A program made the translations under genes and the position numbers. Positions 36,857-47,612 of a stretch of 64,000 nucleotides of DNA are shown piece after piece. Below the pieces are notes generated by a model, which was not told the origin of the DNA, searched no databases, and saw only the letters and a program-made list of their open reading frames with translations. Positions within the stretch are counted from its first letter, which is position 1; every line of letters starts with the position of its first letter. The stretch lies in NCBI GenBank assembly GCA_039989895.1, contig JBDXGY010000006.1, forward strand, positions 496,001 through 560,000, in the 5' to 3' direction. Source of the DNA: Hyphomicrobiales bacterium. Its GTDB lineage: Bacteria; Pseudomonadota; Alphaproteobacteria; Rhizobiales; JACESI01.

Positions 36857-37696
36857 ATGGCATTAAAAACCTTCAAACCGAACACACCAAGTCAACGTCA
36901 GTTGGTACTGGTCGACCGTTCGGCTCTATATAAGGGCAAGCCGGTCAAAACACTGACCGAAGGCCTTACAAAATCAGGTGGCCGTAATAACGCGGGTCGC
37001 ATCACGTCGCGTCGTCGCGGTGGTGGTCATAAGCGTTCTTATCGACTGGTCGATTTTAAACGGAATAAATTTGATGTGTCAGCAACAGTTGAGCGCATTG
37101 AATATGATCCTAATCGTACAGCTTATATCGCTCTCATCAAATATGATGATGGCGAGCTGGCTTACATCTTGGCACCACAGCGTTTGGCTGTTGGCGACAA
37201 AGTGATTTCATCGAAGTCGGCTGATATTAAGCCCGGCAACACGATGCCACTTCAGTCTATGCCTGTTGGCACGATTGTGCACAACGTTGAGATGAAGCCG
37301 GGTAAAGGCGGGCAGATTGCACGTTCAGCTGGAACATATGTTCAATATGTTGGTCGCGATCAGGGCTATGCAATTATTCGCTTGAATTCAGGTGAAACAC
37401 GTTTGGTGCAAGGCTCTTGTCTTGCAACAATTGGTGCGGTGTCTAACCCGGATAATTCGAATACGAATATGGGTAAAGCTGGCCGTAACCGCTGGTTGGG
37501 CAAACGTCCATCCGTTCGCGGTGTTGCCATGAACCCTGTCGATCACCCACATGGTGGTGGTGAGGGTCGCACATCCGGTGGTCGTCATCCAGTGACGCCA
37601 TGGGGTAAACCTACCAAGGGCAAGCGGACACGCTCGAACAAGGTATCAGATAAATTCATTGTGCGCTCACGTCATCAGCGCAAAAACAAACGATAG
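36857..37696 (+). CDS. rplB: Ribosomal protein L2
   Basis: This 279-residue protein contributes to subunit joining and the peptidyl transferase centre. [18 protein letters not shown] and the C-terminal [18 protein letters not shown], including the key histidine, are present. Confidence 0.98.
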   Translation: MALKTFKPNTPSQRQLVLVDRSALYKGKPVKTLTEGLTKSGGRNNAGRITSRRRGGGHKRSYRLVDFKRNKFDVSATVERIEYDPNRTAYIALIKYDDGELAYILAPQRLAVGDKVISSKSADIKPGNTMPLQSMPVGTIVHNVEMKPGKGGQIARSAGTYVQYVGRDQGYAIIRLNSGETRLVQGSCLATIGAVSNPDNSNTNMGKAGRNRWLGKRPSVRGVAMNPVDHPHGGGEGRTSGGRHPVTPWGKPTKGKRTRSNKVSDKFIVRSRHQRKNKR

Positions 37697-37708
37697 GAGA
37701 CGGGACAG

Positions 37709-37987
37709 TTGGCTCGTTCGGTTTGGAAAGGTCCCTTTGTGGACGGTTATCTGCTTAAAAAAGCAGACAAGGTTCGCGAAAGCGGACGTAACGAAGTTAT
37801 CAAGACGTGGAGCAGACGCTCTACAATCTTGCCGCAGTTTGTGGGGCTCACTTTTGGTGTCCACAACGGCCATAAACATATTCCGGTGAATATTTCCGAG
37901 GATATGGTTGGTCACAAATTGGGTGAATTCTCTCCAACCCGTACCTACTATGGTCACGGCGCGGATAAGAAAGCGAAGAGGAAGTAA
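37709..37987 (+). CDS. rpsS: Ribosomal protein S19
   Basis: The 92-residue protein starts with TTG at 37709 ([15 protein letters not shown]), with GGAGACGGGA upstream. [18 protein letters not shown] marks the C-terminal half. It sits between rplB and rplV at two to twelve bases. Confidence 0.96.
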   Translation: MARSVWKGPFVDGYLLKKADKVRESGRNEVIKTWSRRSTILPQFVGLTFGVHNGHKHIPVNISEDMVGHKLGEFSPTRTYYGHGADKKAKRK

Positions 37988-37989
37988 CG

Positions 37990-38370
37990 ATGGGCAAGGC
38001 AAAAGCCGGCCGTCGCTTGGCTGACAATGAAGCGCGCGCAATGAACAAGATGATCCGGGTAAGCCCTCAAAAGCTTAACCTCGTGGCTCAGCTCATTCGT
38101 GGCAAAAAAGCAGATAAAGCGCTTGCTGACCTGACTTTCTCGTCAAAGCGTATTGCGGCTGATGTTAAGAAGACATTGGAAAGCGCAATCGCCAACGCTG
38201 AGAATAACCACCAGCTTGATGTAGACAATCTTGTTGTCGCAGAAGCCTTTGTTGGTAAAGCCATGGTGATGAAACGTTTTCGTGCAAGAGCACGTGGTCG
38301 TGGCGCACGGATATTGAAACCATTCTCGCATTTGACAATCGTCGTGCGTGAAGTTGAGGAGGCGGCATAA
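37990..38370 (+). CDS. rplV: Ribosomal protein L22
   Basis: This 126-residue protein has a long hairpin that lines the exit tunnel (near residues 78-100, ending in [13 protein letters not shown]). Its stop overlaps the rpsC start (TAATG). Confidence 0.97.
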   Translation: MGKAKAGRRLADNEARAMNKMIRVSPQKLNLVAQLIRGKKADKALADLTFSSKRIAADVKKTLESAIANAENNHQLDVDNLVVAEAFVGKAMVMKRFRARARGRGARILKPFSHLTIVVREVEEAA

Positions 38371-39101
38371 TGGGTCAAAAAGTAAACCCGATTGGTCTGC
38401 GCTTAGGCATTAACCGCACATGGGATAGCCGCTGGTATGCGGATAAGGGCGAATATGGTGATCTTCTACAAGAAGACATGAAGATCCGCGCTATGTTGAT
38501 GAAAGAATTGAAACAGGCAGCTGTTTCTAAAATTATCATCGAGCGTCCACACAAGAAATGCCGTGTGACTGTTCATTCTGCCCGTCCTGGTATCGTTATT
38601 GGCAAAAAAGGCGCCGATATCGAAAAAGTTCGTAGCAAAGTTGCAGCGCTAACAACTTCAGAAGTTCACATCAACATCGTTGAAGTGCGTAAACCTGAAC
38701 TAGACGCGAACCTTGTGGCACAATCTATTGCTCAGCAGTTAGAACGCCGTATTGCATTTCGTCGTGCAATGAGACGTGCTGTTCAAAATGCAATGCGTAT
38801 GGGTGCCCTTGGTATTCGTATTAATACGGGTGGTCGTCTTGGCGGTGCTGAGATTGCGCGTATTGAATGGTATCGCGAAGGTCGTGTGCCGCTTCATACG
38901 CTACGAGCAGATATTGATTATGGTGTTGCTGAAGGCCTAACAGCTTATGGTATCATCGGAATTAAAGTATGGATCTTCAAGGGTGAAATCCTTGAGCATG
39001 ATCCTATGGCATCTGAAAAACGCGCAGCTGCAAATAATGAAGGTCCTCCTTCAGGTGGTGGTCGTCGTCGTGAAGGTGGTCGTGATCGCGACGCTCGTTA
39101 A
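38370..39101 (+). CDS. rpsC: Ribosomal protein S3
   Basis: The 243-residue protein shapes the mRNA entry tunnel. It has the [16 protein letters not shown] start and a KH domain with [17 protein letters not shown]. The C-terminal tail is glycine/arginine-rich ([15 protein letters not shown]), a common alphaproteobacterial extension. Confidence 0.97.
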   Translation: MGQKVNPIGLRLGINRTWDSRWYADKGEYGDLLQEDMKIRAMLMKELKQAAVSKIIIERPHKKCRVTVHSARPGIVIGKKGADIEKVRSKVAALTTSEVHINIVEVRKPELDANLVAQSIAQQLERRIAFRRAMRRAVQNAMRMGALGIRINTGGRLGGAEIARIEWYREGRVPLHTLRADIDYGVAEGLTAYGIIGIKVWIFKGEILEHDPMASEKRAAANNEGPPSGGGRRREGGRDRDAR

Positions 39102-39151
39102 GATCGAGTCCGGTCTAGTTAAAGAACAAGAATGAATAGGGAACTGAAACA

Positions 39152-39565
39152 ATGCTGCAGCCAAAGCGCACAAAGTTTCGTAAAATGCACAAGGGTAAAA
39201 TCCACGGCGTAGCTAAAGGAGGCACAGACCTCAATTTTGGTTCGTTTGGTTTGAAAGCTCTTGAGCCGGAACGTATCACAGCGCGCCAGATTGAATCGGC
39301 TCGTCGTGCGATGACACGTCACATGAAACGTGCAGGTCGTGTTTGGATCCGTATATTTCCAGATGTGCCAGTGTCATCAAAGCCGACAGAGGTTCGTATG
39401 GGTAAAGGTAAAGGCTCACCGGATTATTGGGCGGCACGTGTCAAACCTGGCCGTGTAATGTTCGAAATTGATGGTGTTTCAGAGCCAATCGCTCGTGAGG
39501 CAATGCGTCTAGCGGCTATGAAACTGCCGATTAAAACGCGCTTTGTACAGCGTATTCAGGACTAA
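39152..39565 (+). CDS. rplP: Ribosomal protein L16
   Basis: This 137-residue protein binds near the A-site tRNA elbow. [15 protein letters not shown] and [19 protein letters not shown] are diagnostic. It lies 50 bases after rpsC. Confidence 0.98.
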   Translation: MLQPKRTKFRKMHKGKIHGVAKGGTDLNFGSFGLKALEPERITARQIESARRAMTRHMKRAGRVWIRIFPDVPVSSKPTEVRMGKGKGSPDYWAARVKPGRVMFEIDGVSEPIAREAMRLAAMKLPIKTRFVQRIQD

Positions 39566-39603
39566 GTGCCTGATTATAAGGGACGATCAAAGGATTATAT
39601 GCG

Positions 39604-39804
39604 ATGAAAGCCGCAGATTTGAGAACAAAAACACTGGATGAGCTTGAAGACGAGCTTTTAGGTCTGAAGAAAGAGCAGTTTAATCTGCGTTTTCAACGGG
39701 CGTCCGGTCAAATAGAAAACACTTCGCGTGTTCGCGCCGTTCGTCGTGATATCGCAAAAGTTATGACAATTGCTGCCGAAAAACGCGCAGCGAGCAATGC
39801 TTAA
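39604..39804 (+). CDS. rpmC: Ribosomal protein L29
   Basis: The 66-residue helical hairpin protein near the tunnel exit starts [19 protein letters not shown] and has [20 protein letters not shown]. It is followed after 13 bases by rpsQ. Confidence 0.97.
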   Translation: MKAADLRTKTLDELEDELLGLKKEQFNLRFQRASGQIENTSRVRAVRRDIAKVMTIAAEKRAASNA

Positions 39805-39817
39805 AGGTTGATAGAAA

Positions 39818-40069
39818 ATGCCAAAGCGCATCCTTCAGGGCACAGTGGTGTCCGACAAGACTGACAAGACCATCGTGGTGAAAGTTGAACGTCGTTTTAA
39901 CCATCCGCTATTTAAGAAGGTTGTTCGTCGTTCAAAGAACTATCAGGCGCACGATGCCGATAACCAGTTTAAATCTGGCGACATGGTGTGGATTGAGGAA
40001 TGTAAGCCGATTTCAAAATCGAAACGGTGGACCGTCCTTTCAGAGCGTAGCCAATCGCTCAGTAAATAG
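39818..40069 (+). CDS. rpsQ: Ribosomal protein S17
   Basis: This 83-residue OB-fold protein begins [18 protein letters not shown], with [12 protein letters not shown] and [18 protein letters not shown] further on. It is the last gene of the S10 group before rplN. Confidence 0.97.
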   Translation: MPKRILQGTVVSDKTDKTIVVKVERRFNHPLFKKVVRRSKNYQAHDADNQFKSGDMVWIEECKPISKSKRWTVLSERSQSLSK

Positions 40070-40121
40070 AAAATCAGGTCATGCAAATGACTTCTAACTC
40101 AATAAATATAGGCGTAAGCTC

Positions 40122-40490
40122 ATGATTCAGATGCAAACTAACTTGGAAGTCGCGGATAACTCCGGCGCTCGTCGTGTTCAGTGCATCAAAGTACTTGGCG
40201 GCTCCAAGCGTAAATATGCTTCTGTCGGTGACATCATCGTGGTGTCAGTGAAAGAAGCTATTCCACGGGGCCGTGTTAAGAAAGGCGATGTTCGTAAAGC
40301 TGTTGTTGTACGCACAGCAAAAAGCATCCGCCGCCCGGATGGCAGTGTCATCCGCTTTGATGGCAATGCCGCCGTCATTTTGAATAATAACTCAGAGCCG
40401 ATCGGGACTCGTATCTTCGGGCCGGTGCCGCGTGAATTGCGCACCAAAAACCAGATGAAGATCATCTCGCTCGCACCAGAAGTTCTCTAA
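40122..40490 (+). CDS. rplN: Ribosomal protein L14
   Basis: The 122-residue protein forms an inter-subunit bridge. [18 protein letters not shown] and [19 protein letters not shown] are diagnostic. It begins the spc-type gene series. Confidence 0.98.
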   Translation: MIQMQTNLEVADNSGARRVQCIKVLGGSKRKYASVGDIIVVSVKEAIPRGRVKKGDVRKAVVVRTAKSIRRPDGSVIRFDGNAAVILNNNSEPIGTRIFGPVPRELRTKNQMKIISLAPEVL

Positions 40491-40500
40491 AGGGAAAACC

Positions 40501-40815
40501 ATGGCAGCGAAGCTAAAAAAGGGCGACCGTGTAATCGTACTCGCCGGAAAAGATAAAGGCAAAAAGGGCGTGATTGCTCAAGTGTTGCCGAATGAGGGAC
40601 GTGCTGTTGTTGACGGCGTCAATCTTGTTCGTCGTCATACCAAGCAATCAGCTGGTGTAGAGGGTGGTATCATATCGAAATCCGCTCCTATCCAATTGTC
40701 CAATATTGCAATTGAAGATCCTAAAGACGGAAAACCAACACGCGTTGGGTTTAAAGTTGATGGCGATAAGAAAGTGCGCATTGCAAAGCGTTCGGGAGAA
40801 GTGATCGATGGCTGA
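40501..40815 (+). CDS. rplX: Ribosomal protein L24
   Basis: This 104-residue assembly-initiating protein has a KOW motif in [19 protein letters not shown]. It overlaps the rplE start by eight bases, so the two are probably coupled. Confidence 0.97.
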   Translation: MAAKLKKGDRVIVLAGKDKGKKGVIAQVLPNEGRAVVDGVNLVRRHTKQSAGVEGGIISKSAPIQLSNIAIEDPKDGKPTRVGFKVDGDKKVRIAKRSGEVIDG

Positions 40816-41365
40816 TGCAACATACACACCGCGTCTAAAGACGCTTTATGACGATGTCATCCGTGGCAAGCTTATTGAAGAGTTTTCATATAAGAACGCT
40901 ATGGAAGTGCCGATTATAGACAAAGTGGTCCTTAACATGGGCGTTGGCGAAGCCGTTGGTGACAGTAAGAAAGTCAAAGCAGCATTCGGTGACCTTGCCC
41001 TGATCGCTGGCCAACAACCGGTTGTCACGCACGCACGCAAGTCTATCGCGGGTTTTAAAGTTCGTGAAGATATGGCTCTTGGATGTAAAGTCACACTTCG
41101 TGGCTCACGTATGTATGAGTTTATCGACCGTTTGGTGACGATTGCTCTGCCTCGTGTTCGTGACTTTCGCGGATTAAATCCGAAAAGTTTTGATGGCCGT
41201 GGTAACTATGCTTTGGGCATTAAAGAACACATCGTGTTTCCAGAAATCGATTATGATAAAATCGATCAAAACTGGGGCTTCGATATTGTGGTAGCAACTA
41301 CTGCAAGTACCGACGATGAGGCCCGCAAGCTTCTGACAGAATTTAACTTTCCGTTCCGCCAGTAG
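40808..41365 (+). CDS. rplE: Ribosomal protein L5
   Basis: The 185-residue protein binds 5S r[20 protein letters not shown] and [20 protein letters not shown] are diagnostic. Its ATG lies within the last codons of rplX. Confidence 0.97.
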   Translation: MADATYTPRLKTLYDDVIRGKLIEEFSYKNAMEVPIIDKVVLNMGVGEAVGDSKKVKAAFGDLALIAGQQPVVTHARKSIAGFKVREDMALGCKVTLRGSRMYEFIDRLVTIALPRVRDFRGLNPKSFDGRGNYALGIKEHIVFPEIDYDKIDQNWGFDIVVATTASTDDEARKLLTEFNFPFRQ

Positions 41366-41391
41366 GCGACGACGTTTGAGGAACTAGAACA

Positions 41392-41697
41392 ATGGCGAAA
41401 AAAAGCGCAATTGAAAAGAACAAACGCCGCCGTGAATTGGTGGCCAGAGATGCCGCAAAACGTGCGGAACTTAAGGCGCAGATGAAAGACGAAAACCTCT
41501 CTTTTGAGGACCGTTTCAAACTGCACATGAAACTCGCGGAAATGCCGCGTGATGGATCGAAAACACGTATACGCAATCGTTGCGTTATTTCCGGTCGTCC
41601 GCGTGGGTATTACCGTAAAATGGGCATGTCCCGTATCGCGCTGCGTGAACTTGGTAACTTTGGCCAAATTCCCGGCATGGTCAAATCAAGCTGGTAA
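41392..41697 (+). CDS. rpsN: Ribosomal protein S14, zinc-free form
   Basis: This is the 101-residue long form of S14 and lacks the CXXC zinc motif of the short form. [17 protein letters not shown] starts the protein, and [18 protein letters not shown] carries the conserved C-terminal region with a single cysteine. Confidence 0.97.
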   Translation: MAKKSAIEKNKRRRELVARDAAKRAELKAQMKDENLSFEDRFKLHMKLAEMPRDGSKTRIRNRCVISGRPRGYYRKMGMSRIALRELGNFGQIPGMVKSSW

Positions 41698-41709
41698 GGG
41701 GTACATATT

Positions 41710-42108
41710 ATGAGCATGACTGATCCACTCGGCGATATGCTGACACGTATCCGCAACGCGCAGATGCGAACGAAATCAAATGTTGTAACGCCGTCTTCTC
41801 GACTGCGTGCCAATGTTTTGGAAGTATTGCAATCAGAAGGCTTTATCCGCGGCTATTCAGAAGCTGAATATGCTAAAGGCAAGTCCGAGATTACAATTGA
41901 ACTGAAATACTACGATGGTGAGCCTGTTATTCGTGAAATAAAGCGGATATCAAAACCTGGCCGTCGTGTATATGCGTCGGTAAAAAATATACCGACCGTA
42001 TCAAACGGATTGGGCGTAGCGATTTTGTCTACACCGAAAGGTGTTATGTCAGATTCACGCGCTCGTGAAGAAAATGTGGGTGGTGAAGTTCTCTGCCAGA
42101 TCTTCTAA
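41710..42108 (+). CDS. rpsH: Ribosomal protein S8
   Basis: The 132-residue protein binds central-domain 16S rRNA and in other bacteria represses the spc operon. [16 protein letters not shown] and the C-terminal [19 protein letters not shown] are diagnostic. Confidence 0.98.
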   Translation: MSMTDPLGDMLTRIRNAQMRTKSNVVTPSSRLRANVLEVLQSEGFIRGYSEAEYAKGKSEITIELKYYDGEPVIREIKRISKPGRRVYASVKNIPTVSNGLGVAILSTPKGVMSDSRAREENVGGEVLCQIF

Positions 42109-42166
42109 TAGATCTATAAGAGTAAACTAATCACTGAATTATAACGAACTACAGGCAGGAAGTCTG

Positions 42167-42700
42167 ATGTCTCGTATTGGGAAAAAACCGGTTGAAGTTC
42201 CGTCTAACGTAACAGCAACCATCGACGGTCAAAACGTCGCAATTAAAGGCCCTAAGGGTGAACTCTCTTTTGTGGTCAACGACGAAGTTTTGGTCAAAAT
42301 GACAGATGACGGCATCGTGGTCGATCCGCGCGACAATTCAAAAGACGCGCGCTCTAAGTGGGGTATGTCCCGCACCATGATCCATAACCTCGTGACAGGC
42401 GTCACCGATGGTTTCGAGAAAAAACTCGAAATCAACGGCGTTGGTTACCGTGCGGCAATGCAAGGGTCAAACCTTCAACTTGCTCTCGGTTTCAGCCATG
42501 ACGTTATCTACAAGGTGCCAGATGGCATTCAAGTAGCCTGTCCAAAGCCAACGGAAATCGTGGTTACTGGTATCGACAAACAAAAAGTCGGTCAGGTTGC
42601 CTCTGAAATTCGTAGTTGGCGTCCGCCAGAGCCTTACAAGGGCAAGGGTGTCAAATATGCGGATGAATATATCTTCCGTAAAGAAGGCAAGAAGAAGTAG
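42167..42700 (+). CDS. rplF: Ribosomal protein L6
   Basis: This 177-residue protein starts [15 protein letters not shown] and ends with the signature [23 protein letters not shown]-type tail. It sits near the factor-binding site of the large subunit. Confidence 0.98.
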   Translation: MSRIGKKPVEVPSNVTATIDGQNVAIKGPKGELSFVVNDEVLVKMTDDGIVVDPRDNSKDARSKWGMSRTMIHNLVTGVTDGFEKKLEINGVGYRAAMQGSNLQLALGFSHDVIYKVPDGIQVACPKPTEIVVTGIDKQKVGQVASEIRSWRPPEPYKGKGVKYADEYIFRKEGKKK

Positions 42701-42709
42701 GATCGAGAG

Positions 42710-43054
42710 ATGGCTTATAAGAAAAAACCTGAAGATCGTCGCCGTATGCGCGTTCGTCGCCAGATCAAACAAGCAGCCAATGGCCGCCTTCGTTTGAGTG
42801 TGTATCGTTCTTCTGCAAATATTTACGCTCAAGTTATCGACGATACCAAAGGCCACACTATCGCCTCTGCTTCATCGCTTGATATCAAGCAAGGTGGCAA
42901 CATTGACGCCGCTTCTGCTGTTGGCAAATTAGTTGCTGAGCGTGCGAAAAAAGCCGGTGTTGAAGACGTTGTCTTTGACCGTGGTTCATACATTTATCAT
43001 GGCCGGGTGAAAGCTCTGGCAGACGCTGCCCGTGAGGGCGGCTTGAAGTTCTAA
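42710..43054 (+). CDS. rplR: Ribosomal protein L18
   Basis: The 114-residue 5S rRNA-binding protein has [18 protein letters not shown] and [20 protein letters not shown]. It is slightly shorter than the 117-120 residues common elsewhere, without a missing motif. Confidence 0.97.
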   Translation: MAYKKKPEDRRRMRVRRQIKQAANGRLRLSVYRSSANIYAQVIDDTKGHTIASASSLDIKQGGNIDAASAVGKLVAERAKKAGVEDVVFDRGSYIYHGRVKALADAAREGGLKF

Positions 43055-43066
43055 GGGATAAAGTCC

Positions 43067-43615
43067 ATGGCAGGAAGAGATCGGGACCGGGAAGATCGTG
43101 ACAGTGAGTTTACTGACAAGCTCGTGCATATCAACCGCGTCGCAAAAACCGTTAAAGGTGGCCGTCGCATGGCTTTTGCAGCCCTTGTGGTTGTTGGTGA
43201 TCAAAAAGGCCGCGTTGGCTTTGGTCACGGTAAGGCGCGTGAAGTGCCTGAAGCCATTCGCAAGGCAACGGAAGTAGCCAAGAAAACAATGATCCGCGTA
43301 CCATTGCGTGAAGGTCGTACCCTTCATCACGATGTAACGGGTCGTCACGGGGCAGGTAAAGTGCTTCTTCGTGCAGCGCCTCCAGGTACTGGTATTATTG
43401 CCGGTGGTCCAATGCGTGCGGTTTTCGAAACACTTGGTGTGCAGGACGTGGTTGCTAAATCATTGGGTACATCAAATCCATACAATATGGTGCGTGCAAC
43501 ATTTGACGCATTGAAAAACGAAGACAGCCCACGTTCAGTCGCTGCTCGTCGTGGTCTTAAAGTTTCCGAACTTCAAGCACGTCGTCAGATGGCAGGCGTT
43601 GATGATGTCGCTTAG
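43067..43615 (+). CDS. rpsE: Ribosomal protein S5
   Basis: This 182-residue protein has the RNA-binding [16 protein letters not shown] segment and [17 protein letters not shown]. The N-terminal extension is charged ([12 protein letters not shown]). S5 affects decoding accuracy. Confidence 0.97.
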   Translation: MAGRDRDREDRDSEFTDKLVHINRVAKTVKGGRRMAFAALVVVGDQKGRVGFGHGKAREVPEAIRKATEVAKKTMIRVPLREGRTLHHDVTGRHGAGKVLLRAAPPGTGIIAGGPMRAVFETLGVQDVVAKSLGTSNPYNMVRATFDALKNEDSPRSVAARRGLKVSELQARRQMAGVDDVA

Positions 43616-43638
43616 CGAGACGGAGAGGGATTAAAACA

Positions 43639-43830
43639 ATGGCTGAAAAAAAGACAGTCACGGTTGAGCAGATCGGCAGCCCATTACGCCGTCCGCAAGA
43701 TCAGCGTCAGACCCTTATTGGTCTTGGCCTTAATAAGATGCATCGTCGTCGCACACTAGAAGATACACCTTCAGTGCGCGGTATGATTCGCAAAGTTTCT
43801 CACCTCGTACGCGTTGTCGACGAAGCATAA
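43639..43830 (+). CDS. rpmD: Ribosomal protein L30
   Basis: The 63-residue protein has [20 protein letters not shown] and a [15 protein letters not shown] loop. Position between rpsE and rplO agrees with the family order. Confidence 0.96.
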   Translation: MAEKKTVTVEQIGSPLRRPQDQRQTLIGLGLNKMHRRRTLEDTPSVRGMIRKVSHLVRVVDEA

Positions 43831-43853
43831 TTTTAAAAATTGGGATTGAGACA

Positions 43854-44315
43854 ATGAAACTCAACGAAATTGCCAGTAAACCAGGTTCCATGAAATCGCG
43901 AAAGCGTATTTGTAGAGGCATTGGTTCGGGCGTCGGTAAAACAGGCGGCCGTGGTGTTAAAGGTCAAAAATCACGGACAGGCGTGGCCATTGCAGGTTTT
44001 GAAGGCGGTCAAATGCCTATCTACATGCGTTTGCCAAAACGTGGTTTCAATGTGCCAAATGCCAAAAAACTTAATATTGTGAGCCTTCGTCGCGTCCAAA
44101 CAGCTATTGATGCTGGTAAACTTGATGGAAAAGCAACAATCACAGTTGAAACGCTTAAAGAAGCGGGTGTTTTGAATCAGTTGAAAGACGGTGTTCGTCT
44201 TCTGTCTGATGGTGAATTGAAAGCCAAAGTCAATTTTGAAATTGCTGGTGCTTCCAAATCTGCAGTTTCTGCTGTTGAAAAAGCTGGCGGAAAAGTCACC
44301 ATTATTGGTGCTTAA
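43854..44315 (+). CDS. rplO: Ribosomal protein L15
   Basis: This 153-residue protein has the glycine-rich [20 protein letters not shown] segment and the [18 protein letters not shown] motif. It is the last ribosomal gene before secY. Confidence 0.97.
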   Translation: MKLNEIASKPGSMKSRKRICRGIGSGVGKTGGRGVKGQKSRTGVAIAGFEGGQMPIYMRLPKRGFNVPNAKKLNIVSLRRVQTAIDAGKLDGKATITVETLKEAGVLNQLKDGVRLLSDGELKAKVNFEIAGASKSAVSAVEKAGGKVTIIGA

Positions 44316-44328
44316 GCGAGATTAAATT

Positions 44329-44383
44329 AATAAAGGTCTGAGCTCTTTTGCTATTTTAGCGGTTGAGTATTCAGGCCTTTATT
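44329..44383 (+). promoter_or_regulatory. Long hairpin between rplO and secY
   Basis: AATAAAGGTCTGA (44329-44341) pairs with TCAGGCCTTTATT (44371-44383), 13 base pairs with one T-G wobble. Inside, CTC/GAG (44343-44345 with 44365-44367) and GCTA/TAGC (44350-44353 with 44357-44360) extend the stem. No T tract follows. It may lower or process transcripts between the ribosomal genes and secY-adk. Confidence 0.5.
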
Positions 44384-44498
44384 CTTAAGTAACATTGATA
44401 AATTGGTTCGTGTGGTGTTTTATCTGCATTAATCGGCAATGAAAGCGGGTAAAGGGTGGCCAATTAAACGGACATAATCCCGCATCGAGAGGAATTCC

Positions 44499-45833
44499 AT
44501 GCCATCTGCAGCAGAACAACTTGCAGCTAATATAAATTTTGGTACTTTTAGCAAAGCAAAAGAACTTCAAAAACGCATCCTGTTCACGCTTGGCTGCTTG
44601 GTGGTTTATCGCATCGGCACCTATATACCAATTCCCGGAATTGATTCGGTTCAGTTAGCGATTGCCTTTGAACAAGCGCAATCTGGTATCCTTGGTTTAT
44701 TCAATATGTTCTCTGGTGGCGCTGTTGGTCGTTTAGCGATCTTCGCCCTTGGCATCATGCCCTATATCTCTGCTTCTATTATCATGCAGCTTATGACCTC
44801 TGTGGTCCCTAGATTCGAACAGTTGAAAAAAGAAGGTGAACAGGGCCGAAAAGTTATCAATCAATACACACGCTACGGCACGGTGATCCTTGCTATCGTA
44901 CAAGCTTATGGCATTTCTGTCGGGCTTGAAGCAAGCGGTGGCTTGGTTGAAGATCCAGGCTGGTTCTTCCGCATAACAGCTGTTATTACCCTCACAGGCG
45001 GCACAATGTTTCTTATGTGGCTAGGCGAGCAGATTACCGCTCGCGGTATCGGCAATGGTATTTCATTGATTATTTTTGCTGGTATTGTTGCAGAAGTGCC
45101 GGGCATCATTTCTCGCCTGTTCGAACTGGGTCGCACTGGCGCAATCACAACACCGCTTCTTTTGGCCTTCATGGTCATTACTTTGGCTACAATCGCTCTG
45201 ATCGTTTTCGTTGAGCGCGCGCAGCGCCGTTTGATTGTTCAATATCCAAAACGACAAATGGGCAACCGGATGTTCCAAGGCGACAGTTCGCATCTGCCAT
45301 TGAAGCTGAATACAGCCGGTGTTATTCCACCAATTTTTGCAACCTCTTTACTGCTGTTGCCAGTGACCGTCGCAAATTTCTCTGCTGCAGGTGGTGGCAA
45401 TGAGATACTCAATACAATTGTTGCATCGCTTGGGCGTGGCCAGCCGCTATATCTGGCGCTATATGCTTCCTTGATTATCTTCTTTGCATTTTTCTACACA
45501 GCGCTGGTTTTCAATCCTCAAGAGACGGCTGATAACCTGAAGAAGCAAGGCGGCTTTATTCCAGGCATTAGACCTGGTGAGAAAACCGGTAATTATATTG
45601 ATCATGTTTTGACCCGTATAACGGTTGTTGGCGCGATCTATCTTGCTATTGTCTGTCTGATCCCCGAATTTCTTCTGCCAAATAGTGGTATTGAGATAGC
45701 ATTTGGTGGCACATCGCTCCTTATTATGGTCAGCGTCACGATGGATACAGTTTCACAAGTTCAAGGGCATCTTATCACTCAGCAATATGAAGGGCTGGTG
45801 AAAAAATCTAAATTGAGGGGCAAACGCAAGTGA
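44499..45833 (+). CDS. secY: SecY, protein-conducting channel subunit
   Basis: The 444-residue membrane protein has ten helices, starting after GTFSKAKELQKRILFTLG. The plug and second helix region include GGAVGRLAIFALGIMPYISAS, and the cytosolic loops with ERAQRRL and DHVLTRITVVGA match SecY. It forms the channel with SecE (14821-15018). Its stop overlaps the adk start. Confidence 0.98.
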   Translation: MPSAAEQLAANINFGTFSKAKELQKRILFTLGCLVVYRIGTYIPIPGIDSVQLAIAFEQAQSGILGLFNMFSGGAVGRLAIFALGIMPYISASIIMQLMTSVVPRFEQLKKEGEQGRKVINQYTRYGTVILAIVQAYGISVGLEASGGLVEDPGWFFRITAVITLTGGTMFLMWLGEQITARGIGNGISLIIFAGIVAEVPGIISRLFELGRTGAITTPLLLAFMVITLATIALIVFVERAQRRLIVQYPKRQMGNRMFQGDSSHLPLKLNTAGVIPPIFATSLLLLPVTVANFSAAGGGNEILNTIVASLGRGQPLYLALYASLIIFFAFFYTALVFNPQETADNLKKQGGFIPGIRPGEKTGNYIDHVLTRITVVGAIYLAIVCLIPEFLLPNSGIEIAFGGTSLLIMVSVTMDTVSQVQGHLITQQYEGLVKKSKLRGKRK

Positions 45834-46399
45834 AACTTGTAATACTTGGTCCGCCGGGGGCGGGAAAAGGAACGCAGTCGCAACGCATCGTTGAGAGCAA
45901 GGGTATCGTGCAACTATCAACAGGAGATATGTTGAGAGCTGCTATCGCAGAAGGCACACCAACAGGTATTCAGGCGAAAAAGATAATTGATCGTGGTGAT
46001 CTCGTATCGGACGATATGATAAGTGGCATTGTTAAGGATCGTATTGGACATGCTGATTGTTCCAAAGGTTTTATACTTGATGGTTTTCCGCGCACTGTTC
46101 CGCAGGCTGAATCTTTAGACAGAATTTTGTCGGAAAAAGGCTTAAAGTTGGCTGCCGTTGTCGAAATAACGGTTGATGAATCCGCGCTTTTAGAACGCAT
46201 AGAAAAGCGAGCACGCGAGACAGGCGGTGCGCGAAGCGATGACAATGCTGAAACGCTCAAGCAGCGTCTTGCTGTTTATCGCGAACAAACGGCTCCAGTA
46301 TCGGATTTTTACAGAAAAATGGGCATCCTTTCTACCGTTGATGGTATGAAAGAGATCGATGAGGTGACGGCGTCCATTAATGCTATTTTGGATGTCTAA
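45830..46399 (+). CDS. adk: Adenylate kinase
   Basis: This 189-residue enzyme balances AMP, ADP and ATP. The P loop GPPGAGKGT is at residues 7-15, and DGFPRTVPQAESLD carries the AMP-site arginine. The lid is the short form without the zinc-type insert. The start is GTG at 45830, overlapping the secY TGA (GTGA). Confidence 0.97.
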   Translation: MKLVILGPPGAGKGTQSQRIVESKGIVQLSTGDMLRAAIAEGTPTGIQAKKIIDRGDLVSDDMISGIVKDRIGHADCSKGFILDGFPRTVPQAESLDRILSEKGLKLAAVVEITVDESALLERIEKRARETGGARSDDNAETLKQRLAVYREQTAPVSDFYRKMGILSTVDGMKEIDEVTASINAILDV

Positions 46400-46474
46400 T
46401 CAGGGAAAATATTAAATAAAGGTACTGATTCAGTAAAAGCGGGTTCTTAATGGTGTTTTTTTGTCAATAAGGTA

Positions 46475-46503
46475 TTGACGCCGCCCTAGTAAGGCCCTAG
46501 ACC
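46475..46503 (+). promoter_or_regulatory. Candidate promoter for rpsM-rpsK-rpoA-rplQ
   Basis: TTGACG (46475-46480) and TAGACC (46498-46503) are 17 bases apart in the 242-base gap between adk and rpsM. The -35 box is the same as the one upstream of rpsL. No terminator is apparent after adk, so this may be an internal promoter. Confidence 0.5.
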
Positions 46504-46641
46504 CGCTCACAATCATAAATTCGGTTTGATTTCAGGTCTCGTTGTGTGCAGACATATATGTGAGCCTTTCTCATGCTAATTTAAACAATAAGCTGCGATG
46601 ACCGGTATCAAACAGGTTGTCGCTTTTACGGGAGTTATATC

Positions 46642-47010
46642 TTGGCACGTATCGCAGGTGTTAATATTCCAACAGGAAAACGTGTAGTCATCGCACTGCG
46701 CTATATCCACGGAATCGGACCTAAAAAAGCAGAAGAAATTATTCAGACTGTGGGCATTGATCCAACACGTCGGGTTAATGAATTATCTGATGCTGAAGTA
46801 ATTCAAATTCGTGAAGCAATTGATCGCGATTATATAGTAGAAGGCGACCTTCGCCGTGAGACAGCTATGAACATCAAGCGTCTTATGGATCTTGGTTGCT
46901 ATCGTGGTTTGCGTCATCGTCGTGGTTTGCCTGTTCGCGGACAGCGCACAAGTACCAATGCGCGCACGCGCAAAGGCCCTGCAAAAGCTATTGCAGGTAA
47001 GAAGAAGTAA
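46642..47010 (+). CDS. rpsM: Ribosomal protein S13
   Basis: The 122-residue protein starts with TTG at 46642 ([20 protein letters not shown]) behind GGGAG. The C-terminal [20 protein letters not shown] reaches the P-site tRNA. It opens the alpha-type operon; rpsD, often next in gammaproteobacteria, is absent, as is usual in alphaproteobacteria. Confidence 0.97.
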   Translation: MARIAGVNIPTGKRVVIALRYIHGIGPKKAEEIIQTVGIDPTRRVNELSDAEVIQIREAIDRDYIVEGDLRRETAMNIKRLMDLGCYRGLRHRRGLPVRGQRTSTNARTRKGPAKAIAGKKK

Positions 47011-47098
47011 TTCATTTCTCGCACGCCTTGCTTAATGCGTGTGAGTTGGTTTAGCCGCTGGAGTTACGGCGGCGTTTGAAATCGAGGAAGAAGTCGAT

Positions 47099-47488
47099 AT
47101 GGCGAAAGAAGCCACCCGCGTTCGCAGACGTGAACGCAAGAATATTTCATCGGGCGTTGCCCATGTGAATTCTACATTCAATAACACAATGATTACCATC
47201 ACCGATGCGCAGGGGAATACAATCTCTTGGTCATCTGCAGGCACTATGGGCTTTAAGGGTTCGCGTAAGTCGACACCTTATGCTGCTCAGGTGGCAGCAG
47301 AAGATGCTGGCAAGAAAGCGTCTGAGCACGGAATGAAAAGCCTCGAAGTAGAGGTTTGCGGTCCAGGCTCTGGTCGTGAATCTGCTTTACGCGCACTTCA
47401 AGCGGCTGGTTTTGTGATTACATCCATACGCGATGTAACGCCCATACCGCACAACGGATGTCGTCCTCGCAAACGCCGCAGGGTATAG
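47099..47488 (+). CDS. rpsK: Ribosomal protein S11
   Basis: This 129-residue protein has [18 protein letters not shown] near residue 22 and the C-terminal [18 protein letters not shown], where the Asn-Gly of the isoaspartate site is present. It is part of the platform of the small subunit. Confidence 0.98.
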   Translation: MAKEATRVRRRERKNISSGVAHVNSTFNNTMITITDAQGNTISWSSAGTMGFKGSRKSTPYAAQVAAEDAGKKASEHGMKSLEVEVCGPGSGRESALRALQAAGFVITSIRDVTPIPHNGCRPRKRRRV

Positions 47489-47501
47489 CGATATTCGATG
47501 A

Positions 47502-47525
47502 ACCGCACTTTCGGACCGGTGCGGT
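47502..47525 (+). promoter_or_regulatory. Hairpin between rpsK and rpoA
   Basis: ACCGCAC (47502-47508) and GTGCGGT (47519-47525) are exact inverted repeats with a 10-base loop, 14 bases after the rpsK stop. There is no T tract. It may adjust rpoA expression relative to the ribosomal genes or be a processing site. Confidence 0.4.
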
Positions 47526-47612
47526 ATTACGAGCCGGAAGAGATTATTGTTGTAATAATTCTTTCTTCGCCACAAATGGCCAACGTGGCACTCGAGACTA
47601 AGGATAAGAAAA

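Noticed and set aside
39040-39100. Simple repeat of GGTGGTCGTCGTCG type
   Set aside because: It is the glycine/arginine-rich tail of rpsC and is explained by the protein sequence.
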